64,000 nucleotides of DNA, taken from Cladorhizidae sp. MBARI D1340-BT2 (lineage: Eukaryota; Porifera; Demospongiae; Poecilosclerida; Cladorhizidae). The notes beneath the pieces are model-generated. The model saw only the letters and a list, made by a program, of their open reading frames with translations, had not been told where the DNA came from and did no database searches. The DNA is taken from the NCBI GenBank assembly GCA_028752905.1, contig JAQNBH010000002.1:23137059-23201058 (forward strand). Reading direction: 5' to 3'. Every line of letters starts with the position of its first letter. Position 1 is the first letter of the stretch. Of the stretch, positions 39,474-53,407 are shown one piece after another. A program made the position numbers and the translations under genes.

Positions 39474-40785
39474 ATAGAGAACACATAATGAAACCTATCA
39501 TTCGAATCATATCAAGTCCATTACAGTAAAGTGTGCAGAATATTATGGATGTTTGATATCAACAGAGAGCACAGAGAGAGACCTATCTTAATAGCTATAT
39601 ATCAAGTTTATTCAGTGAAGTGTGGAGAATCTATTTAGCATCAAGAGAGAGCAGAGAGAAACCTATCTTGTGATTCTATCAAGTCCATTACTGTGAAGTA
39701 TGTGGAATATACGGATGTTTGGTATCAAGAGAGAGAACAGAGAGAGGCCTACCTTTAGAGCTATATATCAAGTCTATTCAGTGAAGTGTGGAGAATCTAT
39801 GAAGCTAACATGTTTAGCTCAAGATAGAGAACACTGAGAGATACCTATCTTGCAAGTCCATTACAGTGAAGTGTGCAGAATATATGGATGTTTGATATCA
39901 AGAGAGAGCACTTGGAGAGTCCTATCTTAATAGCTGTATAACAAGTCTATTCAGTGAAGTGTGGATAATCTACGAAGCTAACATGTTTAGCATCAAGTAA
40001 GAGTACAATTCATAACTGCCCTAATTAACAAGACCAAAGTCCCAGATTTTGTCAACTGATAGAGAAGGCCCTTATCTGCAACATGTGAACAGATTATCAA
40101 TAAATGTAGTGGTTTTTCACTGGCAGGCCACCGCTTTGGCAACTGGAAAACGCCAGGAAAAATCCCAAACCTTACCACTTCAAATCACCATAACTTGCTA
40201 ATACTTAGAGTACTCAAAATTTTGGCAAGTACAAAAGACAGATAATTAGAAGGGCTATTCGGTGATATAAAAATTATCTTTTTTGGGTAAAGTGTAGAAA
40301 TGTTATGAGCTTCACGGCAAAAAAACAAGATTTTCGGGGGGAAAATGAGAAACATATAGACCAAATTAGGGCAAATATCAAGAACATGTTTAGCATCAAG
40401 TAAGAGTACAATTCATAACTGCCCTAATTAACAAGACCAAAGTCCCAGATTTTGTCAACTGATAGAGAAGGCCCTTATCTGCAACATGTGAACAGATTAT
40501 CAATAAATGTAGTGGTTTTTCACTGGCAGGCCACCGCTTTGGCAACTGGAAAACGCCAGGAAAAATCACAAACCTTACCACTTCAAATCACCATAACTTG
40601 CTAATACTTAGAGTACTCAAAATTTTGGCACGTACAAAAGACAGATAATTAGAAGGGCTATTCGGTGATATAAAAATTATCTTTTTTGAGTAAAGTGTAG
40701 AAAAGTTATGAGCTTCACGGCAAAAAAACAAGATTTTCGGGGGGAAAATGAGAAACATATAGACCAAATTAGGGCAAATATCAAG
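39474..40785 (+). repeat. HOR unit 21: B + 2 A
   Basis: B is 39474-39979 (type I). A starts are 39980 (GGCAAGTAC, GAAATGTTATG) and 40383. The second A lacks the terminal mark and has TTTTTTGAGTAAAG, like the single A of unit 18, so both probably descend from the same A-B junction. Confidence 0.95.
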
Positions 40786-41694
40786 ATAGAGAACACATAA
40801 TGAAACCTATCATTCGAATCATATCAAGTCCATTACAGTAAAGTGTGCAGAATATTATGGATGTTTGATATCAACAGAGAGCACAGAGAGAGACCTATCT
40901 TAATAGCTATATATCAAGTTTATTCAGTGAAGTGTGGAGAATCTATTTAGCATCAAGAGAGAGCAGAGAGAAACCTATCTTGTGATTCTATCAAGTCCAT
41001 TACTGTGAAGTATGTGGAATATACGGATGTTTGGTATCAAGAGAGAGAACAGAGAGAGGCCTACCTTTAGAGCTATATATCAAGTCTATTCAGTGAAGTG
41101 TGGAGAATCTATGAAGCTAACATGTTTAGCTCAAGATAGAGAACACTGAGAGATACCTATCTTGCAAGTCCATTACAGTGAAGTGTGCAGAATATATGGA
41201 TGTTTGGTATCAAGAGAGAGCACTTGGAGAGTCCTATCTTAATAGCTGTATAACAAGTCTATTCAGTGAAGTGTGGATAATCTACGAAGCTAACATGTTT
41301 AGCATCAAGTAAGAGTACAATTCATAACTGCCCTAATTAACAAGACCAAAGTCCCAGATTTTGTCAACTGATAGAGAAGGCCCTTATCTGCAACATGTGA
41401 ACAGATTATCAATAAATGTAGTGGTTTTTCACTGGCAGGCCACCGCTTTGGCAACTGGAAAACGCCAGGAAAAATCCCAAACCTTACCACTTCAAATCAC
41501 CATAACTTGCTAATACTTAGAGTACTCAAAATGTTGGCACGTACAAAAGACAGATAATTAGAAGAGCTATCCAGTGATATAAAAATTATCTTTTTTGGGT
41601 AAAGTGTAGAAAAGTTATGAGCTTCACGGCAAAAAAACAAGATTTTCGGGGGGAAAATGAGAAACATATAGACCAAATTAGGGCAAATATCAAG
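40786..41694 (+). repeat. HOR unit 22: B + 1 A
   Basis: B is 40786-41291, another GTGG/GGTATC mosaic. The A at 41292 has AATGTTGG and AGAGCTATCCAGTG (others TCCGGTG). Confidence 0.95.
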
Positions 41695-43010
41695 ATAGAG
41701 AACACATAATGAAACCTATCATTCGAATCATATCAAGTCCATTACAGTAAAGTGTGGAGAATATTATGGATGTTTGATATCAACAGAGAGCACAGAGAGA
41801 GACCTATCTTAATAGCTATATATCAAGTTTATTCAGTGAAGTGTGGAGAATCTATTTAGCATCAAGAGAGAGCAGAGAGAAACCTATCTTGTGATTCTAT
41901 CAAGTCCATTACTGTGAAGTATGCGGAATATACGGATGTTTGGTATCAAGAGAGAGAACAGAGAGAGGCCTACCTTTAGAGCTATATATCAAGTCTATTC
42001 AGTGAAGTGTGGAGAATCTATGAAGCTAACATGTTTAGCTCAAGATAGAGAACACTGAGAGATACCTATCTTGCAAGTCCATTACAGTGAAGTGTGCAGA
42101 ATATATGGATGTTTGGTATCAAGAGAGAGCACTTGGAGAGTCCTATCTTAATAGCTGTATAACAAGTCTATTCAGTGAAGTGTGGATAATCTACGAAGCT
42201 AACATGTTTAGCATCAAGTAAGAGTACAATTCATAACTGCCCTAATTAACAAGACCAAAGTCCCAGATTTTGTCAACTGATAGAGAAGGCCCTTATCTGC
42301 AACATGTGAACAGATTATCAATAAATGTAGTGGTTTTTCACTGGCAGGCCACCGCTTTGGCAACTGGAAAACGCCAGGAAAAATCACAAACCTTACCACT
42401 TCAAATCATCATAACTTCCTAATACTTAGAGTACTCAAAACTTTGGCACGTACAAAAGACAGATAATTAGAAGGGCTATCCGGTGATATAAAAATTATCT
42501 TTTTTGGGTAAAGTGTAAAATAGTTATGAGCTTCACGGCAAAAAAACAAGATTTTCGGGGGGGAAATGAGAAACATATATATAGACCAAATTAGGGCAAA
42601 TATCAAGAACATGTTTAGCATCAAGTAAGAGTACAATTCATAACTGCCCTAATTAACAAGACCAAAGTCCCAGATTTTGTCAACTGATAGAGAAGGCCCT
42701 TATCTGCAACATGTGAACAGATTATCAATAAATGTAGTGGTTTTTCACTGGCAGGCCACCGCTTTGGCAACTGGAAAACGCCAGGAAAAATCCCAAACCT
42801 TACCACTTTAAATCACCATAACTTGCTAATACTTAGAGTACTCAAAATTTTGGCACGTACAAAAGACAGATAATTAGAAGAGCTATCCGGTGATATAAAA
42901 ATTATCTTTTTTGGGTAAAGTGTAGAAAAGTTATGAGCTTCACGGCAAAAAAACAAGATTTTCGGGGGGAAAATGAGAAACATATAGACCAAATTAGGGC
43001 AAATATCAAG
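41695..43010 (+). repeat. HOR unit 23: B + 2 A, first A with 4-bp insertion
   Basis: B is 41695-42200, with AAGTGTGGAGAATATT in subrepeat 1 (others TGCAGAATATT). A starts are 42201 (407 bp, AAACATATATATAGACC at 42571-42587, and GTGTAAAATAG) and 42608 (terminal, ACTTTAAATC). This is the first third of a 4343-bp tandem duplication. Confidence 0.95.
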
Positions 43011-44322
43011 ATAGAGAACACATAATGAAACCTATCATTCGAATCATATCAAGTCCATTACAGTAAAGTGTGCAGAATATTATGGATGTTTGATATCAAC
43101 AGAGAGCACAGAGAGAGACCTATCTTAATAGCTATATATCAAGTTTATTCAGTGAAGTGTGGAGAATCTATTTAGCATCAAGAGAGAGCAGAGAGAAACC
43201 TATCTTGTGATTCTATCAAGTCCATTACTGTGAAGTATGTGGAATATACGGATGTTTGGTATCAAGAGAGAGAACAGAGAGAGGCCTACCTTTAGAGCTA
43301 TATATCAAGTCTATTCAGTGAAGTGTGGAGAATCTATGAAGCTAACATGTTTAGCTCAAGATAGAGAACACTGAGAGATACCTATCTTGCAAGTCCATTA
43401 CAGTGAAGTGTGCAGAATATATGGATGTTTGATATCAAGAGAGAGCACTTGGAGAGTCCTATCTTAATAGCTGTATAACAAGTCTATTCAGTGAAGTGTG
43501 GATAATCTACGAAGCTAACATGTTTAGCATCAAGTAAGAGTACAATTCATAACTGCCCTAATTAACAAGACCAAAGTCCCAGATTTTGTCAACTGATAGA
43601 GAAGGCCCTTATCTGCAACATGTGAACAGATTATCAATAAATGTAGTGGTTTTTCACTGGCAGGCCACCGCTTTGGCAACTGGAAAACGCCAGGAAAAAT
43701 CACAAACCTTACCACTTCAAATCATCATAACTTCCTAATACTTAGAGTACTCAAAACTTTGGCACGTACAAAAGACAGATAATTAGAAGGGCTATCCGGT
43801 GATATAAAAATTATCTTTTTTGGGTAAAGTGTAGAATAGTTATGAGCTTCACGGCAAAAAAACAAGATTTTCGGGGGGGAAATGAGAAACATATAGACCA
43901 AATTAGGGCAAATATCAAGAACATGTTTAGCATCAAGTAAGAGTACAATTCATAACTGCCCTAATTAACAAGACCAAAGTCCCAGATTTTGTCAACTGAT
44001 AGAGAAGGCCCTTATCTGCAACATGTGAACAGATTATCAATAAATGTAGTGGTTTTTCACTGGCAGGCCACCGCTTTGGCAACTGGAAAACGCCAGGAAA
44101 AATCCCAAACCTTACCACTTTAAATCACCATAACTTGCTAATACTTAGAGTACTCAAAATTTTGGCACGTACAAAAGACAGATAATTAGAAGAGCTATCC
44201 GGTGATATAAAAATTATCTTTTTTGGGTAAAGTGTAGAAAAGTTATGAGCTTCACGGCAAAAAAACAAGATTTTCGGGGGGAAAATGAGAAACATATAGA
44301 CCAAATTAGGGCAAATATCAAG
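43011..44322 (+). repeat. HOR unit 24: B + 2 A
   Basis: B is 43011-43516 (type I). A starts are 43517 and 43920 (terminal, ACTTTAAATC). It corresponds to unit 27 at 47354. Confidence 0.95.
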
Positions 44323-46037
44323 ATAGAGAACACATAATGAAACCTATCATTCGAATCATATCAAGTCCATTACAGTAAAGTGTGCAGAATATTATGGATG
44401 TTTGATATCAACAGAGAGCACAGAGAGAGACCTATCTTAATAGCTATATATCAAGTTTATTCAGTGAAGTGTGGAGAATCTATTTAGCATCAAGAGAGAG
44501 CAGAGAGAAACCTATCTTGTGATTCTATCAAGTCCATTACTGTGAAGTATGTGGAATATACGGATGTTTGGTATCAAGAGAGAGAACAGAGAGAGGCCTA
44601 CCTTTAGAGCTATATATCAAGTCTATTCAGTGAAGTGTGGAGAATCTATGAAGCTAACATGTTTAGCTCAAGATAGAGAACACTGAGAGATACCTATCTT
44701 GCAAGTCCATTACAGTGAAGTGTGCAGAATATATGGATGTTTGATATCAAGAGAGAGCACTTGGAGAGTCCTATCTTAATAGCTGTATAACAAGTCTATT
44801 CAGTGAAGTGTGGATAATCTACGAAGCTAACATGTTTAGCATCAAGTAAGAGTACAATTCATAACTGCCCTAATTAACAAGACCAAAGTCCCAGATTTTG
44901 TCAACTGATAGAGAAGGCCCTTATCTGCAACATGTGAACAGATTATCAATAAATGTAGTGGTTTTTCACTGGCAGGCCACCGCTTTGGCAACTGGAAAAC
45001 GCCAGGAAAAATCCCAAACCTTACCACTTCAAATCACCATAACTTGCTAATACTTAGAGTACTCAAAATTTTGGCACGTACAAAAGACAGATAATTAGAA
45101 GGGCTATTCGGTGATATAAAAATTATCTTTTTTGGGTAAAGTGTAGAAATGTTATGAGCTTCACGGCAAAAAAACAAGATTTTCGGGGGGAAAATGAGAA
45201 ACATATAGACCAAATTAGGGCAAATATCAAGAACATGTTTAGCATCAAGTAAGAGTACAATTCATAACTGCCCTAATTAACAAGACCAAAGTCCCAGATT
45301 TTGTCAACTGATAGAGAAGGCCCTTATCTGCAACATGTGAACAGATTATCAATAAATGTAGTGGTTTTTCACTGGCAGGCCACCGCTTTGGCAACTGGAA
45401 AACGCCAGGAAAAATCACAAACCTTACCACTTCAAATCATCATAACTTCCTAATACTTAGAGTACTCAAAACTTTGGCACGTACAAAAGACAGATAATTA
45501 GAAGGGCTATCCGGTGATATAAAAATTATCTTTTTTGGGTAAAGTGTAGAATAGTTATGAGCTTCACGGCAAAAAAACAAGATTTTCGGGGGGGAAATGA
45601 GAAACATATAGACCAAATTAGGGCAAATATCAAGAACATGTTTAGCATCAAGTAAGAGTACAATTCATAACTGCCCTAATTAACAAGACCAAAGTCCCAG
45701 ATTTTGTCAACTGATAGAGAAGGCCCTTATCTGCAACATGTGAACAGATTATCAATAAATGTAGTGGTTTTTCACTGGCAGGCCACCGCTTTGGCAACTG
45801 GAAAACGCCAGGAAAAATCCCAAACCCTACCACTTCAAATTACCATAACTTGCTAATACTTAGAGTACTCAAAATGTTGGCACGTACAAAAGACAGATAA
45901 TTAGAAGAGCTATCCGGTGATATAAAAATTATCTTTTTTGGGTAAAGTGTAGAAAAGTTATGAGCTTCACGGCAAAAAAACAAGATTTTCGGGGGGAAAA
46001 TGAGAAACATATAGACCAAATTAGGGCAAATATCAAG
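44323..46037 (+). repeat. HOR unit 25: B + 3 A
   Basis: B is 44323-44828 (type I). A starts are 44829 (GAAATGTTATG), 45232 and 45635 (terminal with AAACCCTA). It corresponds to unit 28 at 48666. Confidence 0.95.
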
Positions 46038-47353
46038 ATAGAGAACACATAATGAAACCTATCATTCGAATCATATCAAGTCCATTACAGTAAAGTGTGC
46101 AGAATATTATGGATGTTTGATATCAACAGAGAGCACAGAGAGAGACCTATCTTAATAGCTATATATCAAGTTTATTCAGTGAAGTGTGGAGAATCTATTT
46201 AGCATCAAGAGAGAGCAGAGAGAAACCTATCTTGTGATTCTATCAAGTCCATTACTGTGAAGTATGCGGAATATACGGATGTTTGGTATCAAGAGAGAGA
46301 ACAGAGAGAGGCCTACCTTTAGAGCTATATATCAAGTCTATTCAGTGAAGTGTGGAGAATCTATGAAGCTAACATGTTTAGCTCAAGATAGAGAACACTG
46401 AGAGATACCTATCTTGCAAGTCCATTACAGTGAAGTGTGCAGAATATATGGATGTTTGGTATCAAGAGAGAGCACTTGGAGAGTCCTATCTTAATAGCTG
46501 TATAACAAGTCTATTCAGTGAAGTGTGGATAATCTACGAAGCTAACATGTTTAGCATCAAGTAAGAGTACAATTCATAACTGCCCTAATTAACAAGACCA
46601 AAGTCCCAGATTTTGTCAACTGATAGAGAAGGCCCTTATCTGCAACATGTGAACAGATTATCAATAAATGTAGTGGTTTTTCACTGGCAGGCCACCGCTT
46701 TGGCAACTGGAAAACGCCAGGAAAAATCACAAACCTTACCACTTCAAATCATCATAACTTCCTAATACTTAGAGTACTCAAAACTTTGGCACGTACAAAA
46801 GACAGATAATTAGAAGGGCTATCCGGTGATATAAAAATTATCTTTTTTGGGTAAAGTGTAAAATAGTTATGAGCTTCACGGCAAAAAAACAAGATTTTCG
46901 GGGGGGAAATGAGAAACATATATATAGACCAAATTAGGGCAAATATCAAGAACATGTTTAGCATCAAGTAAGAGTACAATTCATAACTGCCCTAATTAAC
47001 AAGACCAAAGTCCCAGATTTTGTCAACTGATAGAGAAGGCCCTTATCTGCAACATGTGAACAGATTATCAATAAATGTAGTGGTTTTTCACTGGCAGGCC
47101 ACCGCTTTGGCAACTGGAAAACGCCAGGAAAAATCCCAAACCTTACCACTTTAAATCACCATAACTTGCTAATACTTAGAGTACTCAAAATTTTGGCACG
47201 TACAAAAGACAGATAATTAGAAGAGCTATCCGGTGATATAAAAATTATCTTTTTTGGGTAAAGTGTAGAAAAGTTATGAGCTTCACGGCAAAAAAACAAG
47301 ATTTTCGGGGGGAAAATGAGAAACATATAGACCAAATTAGGGCAAATATCAAG
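46038..47353 (+). repeat. HOR unit 26: B + 2 A, copy of unit 23
   Basis: B is 46038-46543 (type II). A starts are 46544 (407 bp, with the same 4-bp AT insertion near 46916-46930 and GTGTAAAATAG) and 46951. All starts are exactly 4343 bp right of those in unit 23. Confidence 0.95.
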
Positions 47354-48665
47354 ATAGAGAACACATAATGAAACCTATCATTCGAATCATATCAAGTCCA
47401 TTACAGTAAAGTGTGCAGAATATTATGGATGTTTGATATCAACAGAGAGCACAGAGAGAGACCTATCTTAATAGCTATATATCAAGTTTATTCAGTGAAG
47501 TGTGGAGAATCTATTTAGCATCAAGAGAGAGCAGAGAGAAACCTATCTTGTGATTCTATCAAGTCCATTACTGTGAAGTATGTGGAATATACAGATGTTT
47601 GGTATCAAGAGAGAGAACAGAGAGAGGCCTACCTTTAGAGCTATATATCAAGTCTATTCAGTGAAGTGTGGAGAATCTATGAAGCTAACATGTTTAGCTC
47701 AAGATAGAGAACACTGAGAGATACCTATCTTGCAAGTCCATTACAGTGAAGTGTGCAGAATATATGGATGTTTGATATCAAGAGAGAGCACTTGGAGAGT
47801 CCTATCTTAATAGCTGTATAACAAGTCTATTCAGTGAAGTGTGGATAATCTACGAAGCTAACATGTTTAGCATCAAGTAAGAGTACAATTCATAACTGCC
47901 CTAATTAACAAGACCAAAGTCCCAGATTTTGTCAACTGATAGAGAAGGCCCTTATCTGCAACATGTGAACAGATTATCAATAAATGTAGTGGTTTTTCAC
48001 TGGCAGGCCACCGCTTTGGCAACTGGAAAACGCCAGGAAAAATCACAAACCTTACCACTTCAAATCATCATAACTTCCTAATACTTAGAGTACTCAAAAC
48101 TTTGGCACGTACAAAAGACAGATAATTAGAAGGGCTATCCGGTGATATAAAAATTATCTTTTTTGGGTAAAGTGTAGAATAGTTATGAGCTTCACGGCAA
48201 AAAAACAAGATTTTCGGGGGGGAAATGAGAAACATATAGACCAAATTAGGGCAAATATCAAGAACATGTTTAGCATCAAGTAAGAGTACAATTCATAACT
48301 GCCCTAATTAACAAGACCAAAGTCCCAGATTTTGTCAACTGATAGAGAAGGCCCTTATCTGCAACATGTGAACAGATTATCAATAAATGTAGTGGTTTTT
48401 CACTGGCAGGCCACCGCTTTGGCAACTGGAAAACGCCAGGAAAAATCCCAAACCTTACCACTTTAAATCACCATAACTTGCTAATACTTAGAGTACTCAA
48501 AATTTTGGCACGTACAAAAGACAGATAATTAGAAGAGCTATCCGGTGATATAAAAATTATCTTTTTTGGGTAAAGTGTAGAAAAGTTATGAGCTTCACGG
48601 CAAAAAAACAAGATTTTCGGGGGGGAAATGAGAAACATATAGACCAAATTAGGGCAAATATCAAG
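47354..48665 (+). repeat. HOR unit 27: B + 2 A, copy of unit 24
   Basis: B is 47354-47859 (type I, ATACAGATG where unit 24 has ATACGGATG). A starts are 47860 and 48263. The second A has G7A3 instead of G6A4 in the G/A run. Confidence 0.95.
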
Positions 48666-50380
48666 ATAGAGAACACATAATGAAACCTATCATTCGAATC
48701 ATATCAAGTCCATTACAGTAAAGTGTGCAGAATATTATGGATGTTTGATATCAACAGAGAGCACAGAGAGAGACCTATCTTAATAGCTATATATCAAGTT
48801 TATTCAGTGAAGTGTGGAGAATCTATTTAGCATCAAGAGAGAGCAGAGAGAAACCTATCTTGTGATTCTATCAAGTCCATTACTGTGAAGTATGTGGAAT
48901 ATACGGATGTTTGGTATCAAGAGAGAGAACAGAGAGAGGCCTACCTTTAGAGCTATATATCAAGTCTATTCAGTGAAGTGTGGAGAATCTATGAAGCTAA
49001 CATGTTTAGCTCAAGATAGAGAACACTGAGAGATACCTATCTTGCAAGTCCATTACAGTGAAGTGTGCAGAATATATGGATGTTTGATATCAAGAGAGAG
49101 CACTTGGAGAGTCCTATCTTAATAGCTGTATAACAAGTCTATTCAGTGAAGTGTGGATAATCTACGAAGCTAACATGTTTAGCATCAAGTAAGAGTACAA
49201 TTCATAACTGCCCTAATTAACAAGACCAAAGTCCCAGATTTTGTCAACTGATAGAGAAGGCCCTTATCTGCAACATGTGAACAGATTATCAATAAATGTA
49301 GTGGTTTTTCACTGGCAGGCCACCGCTTTGGCAACTGGAAAACGCCAGGAAAAATCCCAAACCTTACCACTTCAAATCACCATAACTTGCTAATACTTAG
49401 AGTACTCAAAATTTTGGCACGTACAAAAGACAGATAATTAGAAGGGCTATTCGGTGATATAAAAATTATCTTTTTGGGGTAAAGTGTAGAAATGTTATGA
49501 GCTTCACGGCAAAAAAACAAGATTTTCGGGGGGAAAATGAGAAACATATAGACCAAATTAGGGCAAATATCAAGAACATGTTTAGCATCAAGTAAGAGTA
49601 CAATTCATAACTGCCCTAATTAACAAGACCAAAGTCCCAGATTTTGTCAACTGATAGAGAAGGCCCTTATCTGCAACATGTGAACAGATTATCAATAAAT
49701 GTAGTGGTTTTTCACTGGCAGGCCACCGCTTTGGCAACTGGAAAACGCCAGGAAAAATCACAAACCTTACCACTTCAAATCATCATAACTTCCTAATACT
49801 TAGAGTACTCAAAACTTTGGCACGTACAAAAGACAGATAATTAGAAGGGCTATCCGGTGATATAAAAATTATCTTTTTTGGGTAAAGTGTAGAATAGTTA
49901 TGAGCTTCACGGCAAAAAAACAAGATTTTCGGGGGGGAAATGAGAAACATATAGACCAAATTAGGGCAAATATCAAGAACATGTTTAGCATCAAGTAAGA
50001 GTACAATTCATAACTGCCCTAATTAACAAGACCAAAGTCCCAGATTTTGTCAACTGATAGAGAAGGCCCTTATCTGCAACATGTGAACAGATTATCAATA
50101 AATGTAGTGGTTTTTCACTGGCAGGCCACCGCTTTGGCAACTGGAAAACGCCAGGAAAAATCCCAAACCCTACCACTTCAAATTACCATAACTTGCTAAT
50201 ACTTAGAGTACTCAAAATGTTGGCACGTACAAAAGACAGATAATTAGAAGAGCTATCCGGTGATATAAAAATTATCTTTTTTGGGTAAAGTGTAGAAAAG
50301 TTATGAGCTTCACGGCAAAAAAACAAGATTTTCGGGGGGAAAATGAGAAACATATAGACCAAATTAGGGCAAATATCAAG
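48666..50380 (+). repeat. HOR unit 28: B + 3 A, copy of unit 25
   Basis: B is 48666-49171 (type I). A starts are 49172, 49575 and 49978 (terminal with AAACCCTA). The first A has TTTTTGGGG where unit 25 has TTTTTTGGG. Confidence 0.95.
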
Positions 50381-51692
50381 ATAGAGAACACATAATGAAA
50401 CCTATCATTCGAATCATATCAAGTCCATTACAGTAAAGTGTGCAGAATATTATGGATGTTTGATATCAACAGAGAGCACAGAGAGAGACCTATCTTAATA
50501 GCTATATATCAAGTTTATTCAGTGAAGTGTGGAGAATCTATTTAGCATCAAGAGAGAGCAGAGAGAAACCTATCTTGTGATTCTATCAAGTCCATTACTG
50601 TGAAGTATGCGGAATATACGGATGTTTGGTATCAAGAGAGAGAACAGAGAGAGGCCTACCTTTAGAGCTATATATCAAGTCTATTCAGTGAAGTGTGGAG
50701 AATCTATGAAGCTAACATGTTTAGCTCAAGATAGAGAACACTGAGAGATACCTATCTTGCAAGTCCATTACAGTTAAGTGTGCAGAATATATGGATGTTT
50801 GGTATCAAGAGAGAGCACTTGGAGAGTCCTATCTTAATAGCTGTATAACAAGTCTATTCAGTGAAGTGTGGATAATCTACGAAGCTAACATGTTTAGCAT
50901 CAAGTAAGAGTACAATTCATAACTGCCCTAATTAACAAGACCAAAGTCCCAGATTTTGTCAACTGATAGAGAAGGCCCTTATCTGCAACATGTGAACAGA
51001 TTATCAATAAATGTAGTGGTTTTTCACTGGCAGGCCACCGCTTTGGCAACTGGAAAACGCCAGGAAAAATCACAAACCTTACCACTTCAAATCACCATAA
51101 CTTGCTAATACTTAGAGTACTCAAAATTTTGGCAAGTACAAAAGACAGATAATTAGAAGGGCTATTCGGTGATATAAAAATTATCTTTTTTGGGTAAAGT
51201 GTAGAAATGTTATGAGCTTCACGGCAAAAAAACAAGATTTTCGGGGGGAAAATGAGAAACATATAGACCAAATTAGGGCAAATATCAAGAACATGTTTAG
51301 CATCAAGTAAGAGTACAATTCATAACTGCCCTAATTAACAAGACCAAAGTCCCAGATTTTGTCAACTGATAGAGAAGGCCCTTATCTGCAACATGTGAAC
51401 AGATTATCAATAAATGTAGTGGTTTTTCACTGGCAGGCCACCGCTTTGGCAACTGGAAAACGCCAGGAAAAATCCCAAACCTTACCACTTTAAATCACCA
51501 TAACTTGCTAATACTTAGAGTACTCAAAATTTTGGCACGTACAAAAGACAGATAATTAGAAGAGCTATCCGGTGATATAAAAATTATCTTTTTTGGGTAA
51601 AGTGTAGAAAAGTTATGAGCTTCACGGCAAAAAAACAAGATTTTCGGGGGGAAAATGAGAAACATATAGACCAAATTAGGGCAAATATCAAG
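50381..51692 (+). repeat. HOR unit 29: B + 2 A
   Basis: B is 50381-50886 (type II, CAGTTAAG). A starts are 50887 (GGCAAGTAC, GAAATGTTATG) and 51290 (terminal, ACTTTAAATC). Confidence 0.95.
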
Positions 51693-53407
51693 ATAGAGAA
51701 CACATAATGAAACCTATCATTCGAATCATATCAAGTCCATTACAGTAAAGTGTGCAGAATATTATGGATGTTTGATATCAACAGAGAGCACAGAGAGAGA
51801 CCTATCTTAATAGCTATATATCAAGTTTATTCAGTGAAGTGTGGAGAATCTATTTAGCATCAAGAGAGAGCAGAGAGAAACCTATCTTGTGATTCTATCA
51901 AGTCCATTACTGTGAAGTATGTGGAATATACGGATGTTTGGTATCAAGAGAGAGAACAGAGAGAGGCCTACCTTTAGAGCTATATATCAAGTCTATTCAG
52001 TGAAGTGTGGAGAATCTATGAAGCTAACATGTTTAGCTCAAGATAGAGAACACTGAGAGATACCTATCTTGCAAGTCCATTACAGTGAAGTGTGCAGAAT
52101 ATATGGATGTTTGATATCAAGAGAGAGCACTTGGAGAGTCCTATCTTAATAGCTGTATAACAAGTCTATTCAGTGAAGTGTGGATAATCTACGAAGCTAA
52201 CATGTTTAGCATCAAGTAAGAGTACAATTCATAACTGCCCTAATTAACAAGACCAAAGTCCCAGATTTTGTCAACTGATAGAGAAGGCCCTTATCTGCAA
52301 CATGTGAACAGATTATCAATAAATGTAGTGGTTTTTCACTGGCAGGCCACCGCTTTGGCAACTGGAAAACGCCAGGAAAAATCCCAAACCTTACCACTTC
52401 AAATCACCATAACTTGCTAATACTTAGAGTACTCAAAATTTTGGCACGTACAAAAGACAGATAATTAGAAGGGCTATTCGGTGATATAAAAATTATCTTT
52501 TTTGGGTAAAGTGTAGAAATGTTATGAGCTTCACGGCAAAAAAACAAGATTTTCGGGGGGAAAATGAGAAACATATAGACCAAATTAGGGCAAATATCAA
52601 GAACATGTTTAGCATCAAGTAAGAATACAATTCATAACTGCCCTAATTAACAAGACCAAAGTCCCAGATTTTGTCAACTGATAGAGAAGGCCCTTATCTG
52701 CAACATGTGAACAGATTATCAATAAATGTAGTGGTTTTTCACTGGCAGGCCACCGCTTTGGCAACTGGAAAACGCCAGGAAAAATCACAAACCTTACCAC
52801 TTCAAATCATCATAACTTCCTAATACTTAGAGTACTCAAAACTTTGGCACGTACAAAAGACAGATAATTAGAAGGGCTATCCGGTGATATAAAAATTATC
52901 TTTTTTGGGTAAAGTGTAGAATAGTTATGAGCTTCACGGCAAAAAAACAAGATTTTCGGGGGGGAAATGAGAAACATATAGACCAAATTAGGGCAAATAT
53001 CAAGAACATGTTTAGCATCAAGTAAGAGTACAATTCATAACTGCCCTAATTAACAAGACCAAAGTCCCAGATTTTGTCAACTGATAGAGAAGGCCCTTAT
53101 CTGCAACATGTGAACAGATTATCAATAAATGTAGTGGTTTTTCACTGGCAGGCCACCGCTTTGGCAACTGGAAAACGCCAGGAAAAATCCCAAACCCTAC
53201 CACTTCAAATTACCATAACTTGCTAATACTTAGAGTACTCAAAATGTTGGCACGTACAAAAGACAGATAATTAGAAGAGCTATCCGGTGATATAAAAATT
53301 ATCTTTTTTGGGTAAAGTGTAGAAAAGTTATGAGCTTCACGGCAAAAAAACAAGATTTTCGGGGGGAAAATGAGAAACATATAGACCAAATTAGGGCAAA
53401 TATCAAG
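51693..53407 (+). repeat. HOR unit 30: B + 3 A
   Basis: B is 51693-52198 (type I). A starts are 52199, 52602 and 53005 (AAACCCTA). The second A has AAGAATACAATT for AAGAGTACAATT near 52624, a rare change in the invariant half. The order matches units 25 and 28. Confidence 0.95.

Larger units (their letters stand above)
41695..50380 (+). repeat. Tandem duplication of a 4343-bp super-unit
   Basis: 41695-46037 and 46038-50380 have the same order, B-AA, B-AA, B-AAA, with every monomer boundary exactly 4343 bp apart. Both have the 4-bp AT insertion in the first A and AAACCCTA in the last A. Only a few substitutions separate them. Confidence 0.9.

Noticed and set aside
42409..42636. 75-codon minus-strand open frames at 42409-42636 and 46752-46979
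   Set aside because: They are opened only by the 4-bp AT insertion in those two duplicated monomers, and they start with TTG.
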